Shown piece after piece: positions 5,203-9,275 of a stretch of 9,275 bases of DNA. This stretch comes from an uncultured Collinsella sp. Its GTDB lineage: Bacteria; Actinomycetota; Coriobacteriia; Coriobacteriales; Coriobacteriaceae. Location of the stretch: positions 1 through 9,275 of the forward strand of contig CABQZS010000173.1 of NCBI GenBank assembly GCA_902468695.1. The letters run 5' to 3'. Position numbers and translations under genes: made by a program. Below the pieces are notes generated by a model that saw nothing but the letters and a program-made list of their open reading frames with translations, was not told where the DNA came from and did not search any database. Position 1 is the first letter of the stretch. Each line of letters opens with the position of its first letter.

Positions 5203-6393
5203 CTAGCTTCCGGCCCCGAAGATCCTGCCCTCGGGCGCGAAGCTGCTTGTTTGGTTGAGTGATGGGCTGTCGGGTTCGACAGTCTGCATGTCATCGATTG
5301 CCGGAGCCTCGTTAATCGTCGGATCGTCCAATGTGATGCCTTCGAGCATTGCTTTTTCGAGGTCGATTCGTTGGCGCTCTTCGGAATCCTGGCGAAGCTC
5401 CTCCTGGATTCGTTTCTTCTCCTCAATAAACCTTCTGAGCACAAACTGTCTCAGGTCCTCTTGCATGATTTGAAAGTCTTTTGGCAGACGCGAGGGGCGT
5501 ATGCCCTCTTTCCGTTGGATCGCTTCCATGACCCTAACAAAAGAGCTGGCATGCATAAAGGAATAACGGCTGACGGTGATGATTCCGTACCCCATGGACG
5601 CAAGTGCATTCTTGCGCTCCTCATCGATGGCGCGGTCTTCTTCCGCGTCATGATAAAAACCGTTGTATTCAATGTCTGTGCGAGATTTCTTTAGATACGC
5701 ATCCATAAAGAACTTTTTGCGTCTCGTGAGATTCTTTGCGGCAGCGGTGACCTGCACCTCGTAATCGGTCCCAATTCCCCTAATACCAAGCCCTCCTTCG
5801 CTTTTGGGCAGCGTTAGCATCATGACAAAGGCCGTTTCCATAGGAGACCGGCATCCGTCGCGCACACATTGGATCGCCTTTCGGGCAAGAGCCAGACCGT
5901 CGCATCTGGTAATGGAATTAAAGAACTGCTTTAACCTCTCGGTCGAGGTGAGCGCGAAACGCTCGGTATAGGAGGTGGAAGAGTCGGTTCCAAGGGAATA
6001 AGCGCCGCACAGTTCAAAGTAGTACTCCACTAGTTCGCGAAAAGAAAGATAAGTGGCAGCCTGAAGCGCGCAAAGCTCAACGCCAACAACGAAGATGCCA
6101 TCTTTGAGCTCTATAAAGCGTGAGTTCGAGAATCGTTTTGAAGAAACGTGGCATTGACAGTTCATTGCATAGCGCGCATTCCTGCGATCAAACACCATCA
6201 CCTCGAGGGAATCATTTGCGCCGAGGGAAACATCATGTTTGGTGAGCCATTCTGCGGCTGTGTCAAGGAGCGTTCCGGTGGGACATGATCCGTAAATCGC
6301 GGCAGGACTACAGGACTCGATGCCTTTCGCAGACACCGAATGCGCGGCCTGGTAGACCGCTTTTGCAGTGGTATGTGACAATACGATACTCAT
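5203..6393 (-). CDS. Predicted PD-(D/E)XK (DUF559/Vsr-like) nuclease-domain protein, function unknown
   Basis: I do not recognise a named gene for this 396-aa soluble protein. The N-terminal part (1-180) begins with an LSHTTA segment like those opening AbiEi-type and related coriobacterial proteins (weak resemblance). The central part carries what looks like a restriction-endonuclease fold core: E186 in SPMETAF, D231 in FMDAYL, then D240-I-E242-Y-N244-G, then an H, an R-rich helix (ERKNALASMGYG) and a hydrophobic strand (GIITVS). This E...D...ExNG order is that of DUF559 and Vsr-like nucleases. Residues about 308-350 form a highly charged, probably coiled-coil helix, and the last 45 residues are acidic and probably disordered. 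No Shine-Dalgarno is visible before ATG; a TATATA-like stretch ends only about four bases upstream, so a leaderless transcript is possible. The gene lies in a lower-GC island without a partner gene. Possible roles are defence, DNA repair or a toxin-antitoxin-like function; none is shown. Confidence 0.55.
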   Translation of the reverse strand: MSIVLSHTTAKAVYQAAHSVSAKGIESCSPAAIYGSCPTGTLLDTAAEWLTKHDVSLGANDSLEVMVFDRRNARYAMNCQCHVSSKRFSNSRFIELKDGIFVVGVELCALQAATYLSFRELVEYYFELCGAYSLGTDSSTSYTERFALTSTERLKQFFNSITRCDGLALARKAIQCVRDGCRSPMETAFVMMLTLPKSEGGLGIRGIGTDYEVQVTAAAKNLTRRKKFFMDAYLKKSRTDIEYNGFYHDAEEDRAIDEERKNALASMGYGIITVSRYSFMHASSFVRVMEAIQRKEGIRPSRLPKDFQIMQEDLRQFVLRRFIEEKKRIQEELRQDSEERQRIDLEKAMLEGITLDDPTINEAPAIDDMQTVEPDSPSLNQTSSFAPEGRIFGAGS

Positions 6394-6674
6394 GGTATAT
6401 ATCGTGTCAGCTAATACCGTGCTGATGGCGCTGAGTGGAAAAGTCGTTTTAGAGGTCTAACCAAATGCTGTCCAAAAGCTTGACGCAATTATGGGTTGGC
6501 ATGCCCTAAATAAAAGTTTTCGAAGCTTAGCTATAGCATATAAATACTCAATTGCTGCACATTTGATATCGATGTATCACCATCCGACAACGAATTGCGT
6601 GTTGGGAATTGGTCGAAATCGTTCAAAATGAGGGTTCAGAATTTGTGATGGCAGATCTATCTGTGGAATGTAGG
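6394..6674. other. AT-rich intergenic stretch upstream of the nuclease-like gene
   Basis: No supportable gene is visible. The stretch is the most AT-rich part of the window (bases 6541-6600 are 38% GC by count, against 70% for 7201-7260). It must hold the promoter of the nuclease-like gene on the - strand; several weak hexamer pairs can be drawn (for example TTGGAC and TAAAAC 18 bp apart), but none stands out. A 46-codon + strand frame at 6491-6631 has no ribosome-binding site and no recognisable protein character. Confidence 0.4.
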
Positions 6675-6710
6675 GCGGCCCCGCTGCGGGGTTTCCCGCT
6701 GCGGGGCCGC
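6675..6710 (-). terminator. Very GC-rich hairpin downstream of the exonuclease gene
   Basis: Perfect 10-bp arms GCGGCCCCGC (6675-6684) and GCGGGGCCGC (6701-6710) enclose, after a T-T mismatch, a further GCGGG/CCCGC stem closed by a GTTT loop. It begins 34 bp beyond the exonuclease stop codon on the - strand. It has no T-tract, so it may be a U-tract-free terminator as proposed for some actinobacteria, or an RNA-stabilising 3' hairpin. The 11-mer CCGCTGCGGGG occurs twice in it as a by-product of the nested arms. Confidence 0.6.
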
Positions 6711-6743
6711 TCGTGAGCAGGGCCATGCCTGTCGCAGGCGTTT

Positions 6744-7712
6744 CTACTTGGCAAATAGGTTCTTGAGGTTGAACTCGGCTTGGACGGTGCGGAGCATGAG
6801 GTCGGTGTCGTCCAGGCCCAGATGCTGCTCGTTGGCGTCGGCGGCGAGGGTTCCACGGCGGCGCGCCCAGTTCTCGAGCGCGGCGGGCGCGGACTCGCGG
6901 GGGAGCGAGCGGACGTCGGCATCCAGGCTGCGGCAGATCTGGCGCGAGTCGATGACGATGATCTTGCCGGCGCGGCGTGCCTCGGCGTAGCCGTCCAGGT
7001 GGATCTTGAACCAGCTGTCCTCAAACGCGGCGTTGTGTGCCATGTACGGGTACTTCTTCATGAGCTTGAGCAGCTGCTTCTGCAGCTCCTTGTTCTCGCG
7101 GAACGGCTTCTTGCCGTCGATGTCGTCCCAGGTGATGTGGTGGATATTCGACAGCGGTACATCCTCGCCGCGGTAGATGTCGGGCAGACCACAGTAGTGT
7201 GCCTCGGCGTCGTGCGGGACGGCGTCGCTGGTGAGCTCCATGATCTCCCAGCCCACGTTGATGATATAACCGCGCTCGGGTGCACGGCCGGTGGTCTCGA
7301 TGTCGATACCGAGCACGGTGCCCTGGATGGGCTTGCGGGCGTAGGCCACGCCGAGCGCGTCGCGGTCGCCGCGGATTTCGCGCATAACGGACGCGGCGGT
7401 GCGCTTTTGCATCTTGCCGATGGCGGCGCAGGTGTCGGCATCGGACAGACCGCGCGAAAGCGTCGCGGGCGTCACGTTGCGCAGGCGCGCCTCGCCAATC
7501 TGGTCGCACAGGTCGCGGTTGCGGTCGGCCAGGTCGCGCACGGTGGCAAAGTCGAAGCCGGGGTCGTCCTCGGCAGTAAAATACTCGGTCTCGAGTACCT
7601 TGAGGGCCTCCTCGCCCTTCTGGCGCTCGGACTCCATGGCGCCGTGATCGCCATAGATAAACATGGGAATAAACGGCTGGCGCTCGTATTCGAGTGCTTG
7701 TGAAACGTTCAT
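6744..7712 (-). CDS. DEDDh-family 3'-5' exonuclease (DnaQ/RNase T-like) with N-terminal extension
   Basis: This 322-aa protein has its exonuclease domain at about residues 132-310. Exo I is GIDIETTG with D137 and E139, Exo II is AHNAAFED with D232, and Exo III is HLGLDD with H297 and D302 (HxxxxD). These are the four acidic metal ligands and the catalytic His of DEDDh enzymes, which remove 3' nucleotides from DNA or RNA using two Mg2+ ions. The first 130 residues are not part of the known domain; they are helical, charged, and contain MFIYGDHG near residue 17. Single-domain members are usually nearer 180-230 aa. No polymerase or helicase domain is attached, so this is not a DinG or PolC fusion; a repair or RNA-processing role is open. 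Start: ATG at 7712 with AAGGAG (7720-7725) seven bases upstream. The exporter gene is divergent from it. Confidence 0.87.
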   Translation of the reverse strand: MNVSQALEYERQPFIPMFIYGDHGAMESERQKGEEALKVLETEYFTAEDDPGFDFATVRDLADRNRDLCDQIGEARLRNVTPATLSRGLSDADTCAAIGKMQKRTAASVMREIRGDRDALGVAYARKPIQGTVLGIDIETTGRAPERGYIINVGWEIMELTSDAVPHDAEAHYCGLPDIYRGEDVPLSNIHHITWDDIDGKKPFRENKELQKQLLKLMKKYPYMAHNAAFEDSWFKIHLDGYAEARRAGKIIVIDSRQICRSLDADVRSLPRESAPAALENWARRRGTLAADANEQHLGLDDTDLMLRTVQAEFNLKNLFAK

Positions 7713-7773
7713 ATAACTGCTCCTTGGATGGGCCGCGTCGTGCGGCTCAGGGTCATTAAGATGTGGCGAGATG

Positions 7774-7852
7774 ATAGTTTACCATGGGCAACTATTGGCA
7801 TCGCGCCTAGGACAACTACAATACCCTAGTTGACCGCTAGGACTTTTACAAT
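7774..7852 (+). promoter_or_regulatory. Promoter and probable metalloregulator operator of the Mn-type exporter
   Basis: A partly palindromic 22-bp site (7774-7795) has arms ATAGTT and AACTAT around a CCATGG centre. Its right half continues into 7783-7797, which matches 1198-1212 in the DtxR-like gene leader at 14 of 15 positions. Overlapping it is a -35-like TTGGCA (7795-7800) with a -10-like TACAAT (7817-7822) after 16 bp. CTAGGAC-nnn-TACAAT (7807-7822) is repeated at 7837-7852, 13 of 16 identical and exactly 30 bp on. An inverted pair CAACTA / TAGTTG also lies at about 7813-7832. I do not see the conserved core of a yybP-ykoY Mn riboswitch. The site overlaps the -35 box, so the mode of control (activation or repression) cannot be told. 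Confidence 0.55.
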
Positions 7853-7884
7853 GCTGCCGAAAGACACGAGAGGTTCCATCCGTC

Positions 7885-8979
7885 ATGGATTTACTGATTG
7901 ATATTCTGCTCGACGCCGGCAAGGACACGCTGTCGCTGGTGCCGTTTTTGTTGGTGACGTATCTTGCTCTCGAGACACTTGAGCACGTTGCGGGCGACCG
8001 CGTCAACGGCGCTATCAAGCGCGCCGGCGCTGCGGGTCCCGTGGTTGGCTCGCTGCTGGGCATTGTGCCGCAGTGCGGATTTTCGGCCATGGCAGCAACG
8101 CTGTACGCCGGCCGTGTCGTGACCTTGGGCACGTTGGTGGCGGTGTTCCTTTCGACCTCCGACGAGATGCTGCCGCTGCTACTTGCCGAGCAGGTTCCCG
8201 TGCAGACTATGGCGATGCTTTTGGCTTCGAAAGCGCTGATCGCACTGGTCACGGGTTTTATCGTGGACGCTGCCATTCGCGGCCTGCGCCGTAACGCCCG
8301 CGCGCACGCGGCGATTCGCCGTACCGTGCTGGGAACCGCGGCCAACCCGGCCCACGTGAACTGCGCGCATGACGACCATAGCGGCGGTGACATCATCGAC
8401 GAGGTGGCCGAGGCGGGCGTGAGCGCCGATCACATCCATGAGCTGTGCGAGCGCGACCATTGCGGTTGCGATGAAGACGAGGACGAGCACGACCACGGAC
8501 ACGGACATGGCCACGATCACGGTCATGAGGGCGATCATGAACACCATCATGACCACGGTCACTCCCACTCCCATGAGGACGCGCCCGTCCTGTCGATCAT
8601 CCGCAGCGCGATCTCGCACACCGTGCAGGTCTCGGTATTCATTTTTCTGGTGACGCTGATTCTGGTCGCCGTGCTCGAGACCTTCGGCGAGTCCGCGATC
8701 GAGCAGTTCCTGCGCGGCAACGAGACGCTTGCGGTCTTGGGCTCGGCGCTTGTCGGCCTGATTCCCAACTGCTCGGCGAGCGTGGTCATTACGCAACTAT
8801 ATCTGGAAGGCGCGCTGCAGCTGGCCCCGATGCTCGCCGGCACGCTCATCTCTGCCGGTGTGGGCTACCTGGTGCTGTTCCGTACCAACCGCAGCGCCCG
8901 CGAAAACGTCCTGTTCCTGATCATGATGTACGTCATCGGTGCCGGCTGGGGCCTCATCCTCTCCGCCGTTGGCCTTTAA
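7885..8979 (+). CDS. Putative manganese/arsenic-type permease (ArsP_2 family) with His-rich loop
   Basis: This 364-aa integral membrane protein has two homologous halves, each with a signature in a membrane segment: GIVPQCGFSAM at 59-69 and GLIPNCSASV at 291-300 (C64 and C296). Such repeated G-x-x-P-x-C motifs are typical of the ArsP_2 family, annotated as putative manganese transporter or arsenic efflux protein. Hydrophobic helices are visible near 15-35, 52-75, 80-100, 106-130, 245-265, 282-306, 315-333 and 342-362. The halves are joined by a hydrophilic loop (about 135-235). It holds C160, H162, C188, H192, C193 and C195, then an Asp/Glu stretch, then 15 His within residues 202-230, alternating with G, D and S. 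This loop is a likely cytosolic metal sensor or buffer. Ribosome-binding site GAGAGG (7868-7873) is 11 bases from ATG. The shared motif with the DtxR-like leader favours Mn or Fe over arsenic as substrate; transport direction is not proven. Confidence 0.82.
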   Translation: MDLLIDILLDAGKDTLSLVPFLLVTYLALETLEHVAGDRVNGAIKRAGAAGPVVGSLLGIVPQCGFSAMAATLYAGRVVTLGTLVAVFLSTSDEMLPLLLAEQVPVQTMAMLLASKALIALVTGFIVDAAIRGLRRNARAHAAIRRTVLGTAANPAHVNCAHDDHSGGDIIDEVAEAGVSADHIHELCERDHCGCDEDEDEHDHGHGHGHDHGHEGDHEHHHDHGHSHSHEDAPVLSIIRSAISHTVQVSVFIFLVTLILVAVLETFGESAIEQFLRGNETLAVLGSALVGLIPNCSASVVITQLYLEGALQLAPMLAGTLISAGVGYLVLFRTNRSARENVLFLIMMYVIGAGWGLILSAVGL

Positions 8980-9011
8980 GTAGATTATTGGGACATGTCT
9001 TACGATCTACC
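8980..9011 (+). repeat. 32-bp hairpin element, copy A
   Basis: It starts one base after the transporter stop codon. The ends GTAGAT and ATCTAC can pair, and the middle holds TTGGGACATG. Aligned with copy B (9079-9048 on the other strand) it is identical at 27 of 32 positions. It has no T-tract, so a terminator role for the transporter gene is possible but weak. A separate small stem CCCTG-TGAT-CAGGG follows at 9011-9024. Confidence 0.75.
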
Positions 9012-9037
9012 CCTGTGATCAGGGCATTTCCGCTGCC

Positions 9038-9082
9038 AAAACAAAAAGGTAGATTTTTAGGCATGTCCCAAAAATCTACCTT
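9038..9082 (-). terminator. Rho-independent terminator of the UPF0178 gene
   Basis: Read on the - strand, a perfect 13-bp stem (9082-9070 with 9058-9046; AAGGTAGATTTTT and its complement) closes an 11-nt loop. It is followed by a T-rich run, TTTTTGTTTT (9047-9038). It starts two bases after the stop codon of the gene to the right and is formed by repeat copy B. Confidence 0.82.
9048..9079 (-). repeat. 32-bp hairpin element, copy B (inverted relative to copy A)
   Basis: This is the inverted partner of copy A. The arms of the two copies can also pair with each other: 8980-8999 with 9060-9079, 18 of 20 positions. The + strand transcript could therefore fold either into two local hairpins or into one long stem. 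See the terminator entry for its likely function on the - strand. Confidence 0.75.
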
Positions 9083-9084
9083 GG

Positions 9085-9275
9085 TTAGTGCAGCAGCTCG
9101 GTGAGGTTGCGTTTAAAGCGGGCCCGGTCTTCGCTGGTAAATGCCGCCGGTCCGCGAGTGCGTCCCCCGGCGCGGCGTACCTTCTTTTCCTCGTGGCGAA
9201 TAAACAACTGCATGTCGATGGTCGCTTTGTCGTAGACGCGCCCGCGCACGCCGATGGCGGCGGCATCGCGCCCGA
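9085..9275 (-). CDS. UPF0178 (YaiI/YqxD) family protein, C-terminal end (partial)
   Basis: Reading leftward from the window edge, the frame is open for 62 codons and ends at TAA (9087-9085). It contains GRVYDKATIDMQLFIRHEEK (residues 11-30), followed by KVRRAGGRTRGPAAFTSEDR (31-50) and a short terminal helix RARFKRNLTELL. The pattern G-R-x-Y-n-I-n-R-n-RRAGGRT-x-GP-x-x-FT-x-x-D-n-F is the characteristic C-terminus of the UPF0178 family, small cytoplasmic proteins with a PIN-like or NYN-like fold whose biochemical function is not established. Its N-terminal two thirds lie outside the window. It converges with the Mn-type transporter gene. Confidence 0.82.
   Translation of the reverse strand, partial: GRDAAAIGVRGRVYDKATIDMQLFIRHEEKKVRRAGGRTRGPAAFTSEDRARFKRNLTELLH

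Noticed and set aside
5109..5444. 111-codon - strand frame overlapping the 3' end of the nuclease-like gene
   Set aside because: Out-of-frame shadow with no ribosome-binding site or motif.
6491..6631. 46-codon + strand frame in the AT-rich intergenic stretch
   Set aside because: No ribosome-binding site, no recognisable sequence character, and the length is expected by chance.
6780..7703. 307-codon + strand open frame
   Set aside because: Exact antisense of the DEDDh exonuclease; Val/Gly/Ala-rich with no motif.
7713..7884. yybP-ykoY manganese riboswitch before the exporter
   Set aside because: I looked for its conserved internal-loop sequences and did not find them; the leader is better explained by promoter and operator repeats. 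A covariance-model search would settle this.
8179..8796. 205-codon - strand open frame
   Set aside because: Antisense of the transporter; the runs of Val and Met are the complement of the His-rich loop.
9057..9266. 69-codon - strand frame at the right edge
   Set aside because: It is out of frame with the UPF0178 C-terminus, which has a recognisable family signature and is followed directly by a terminator.

Overview
The window looks like chromosomal DNA from a high-GC gut actinobacterium of the class Coriobacteriia, most likely Collinsella or a close relative. This is an inference from base composition, protein style and gene content; no marker gene is present. There is no rRNA, tRNA, CRISPR array, transposase or integrase.

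Layout. (1) 1-1092, + strand: the C-terminal end of an ABC-F ATPase, then a Cof-type HAD phosphatase 6 bp downstream, closed by an intrinsic terminator. (2) 1169-1664, + strand: a short DtxR/MntR-family metalloregulator behind a repeat-rich promoter. (3) 1665-2082: no gene; it holds a 127-nt almost fully self-complementary palindrome between two convergent genes. (4) 2083-4857, - strand: a zinc/cadmium-type efflux unit in the order ArsR/SmtB repressor, stand-alone HMA metal-binding protein, P1B-type ATPase. Three near-identical operators control it. One fills the spacer of a consensus -35/-10 promoter, one lies in the repressor 5' leader, and one lies just before the ATPase gene.

(5) 4858-6743: a lower-GC stretch of about 1.9 kb holding one gene on the - strand, a 396-aa protein with an apparent PD-(D/E)XK (DUF559/Vsr-like) nuclease core and no recognised partner. 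(6) 6744-7712, - strand: a DEDDh 3'-5' exonuclease with a long uncharacterised N-terminal region. (7) 7774-8979, + strand: a putative manganese (ArsP_2-type) exporter with a very His-rich central loop. (8) 8980-9082: two inverted copies of a 32-bp hairpin element between convergent genes. (9) 9085-9275, - strand: the C-terminal part of a UPF0178 (YaiI/YqxD) protein.

How the parts may work together. Two metal-homeostasis modules sit here. The Zn/Cd module is self-contained and autoregulated. The DtxR-like regulator and the distant Mn-type exporter share a 15-bp promoter motif (14/15 identical) inside a partly palindromic site, so the regulator probably controls both its own gene and the exporter about 6 kb away. 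The least explained items are the nuclease-like gene in its low-GC island and the two classes of palindromic intergenic repeat.
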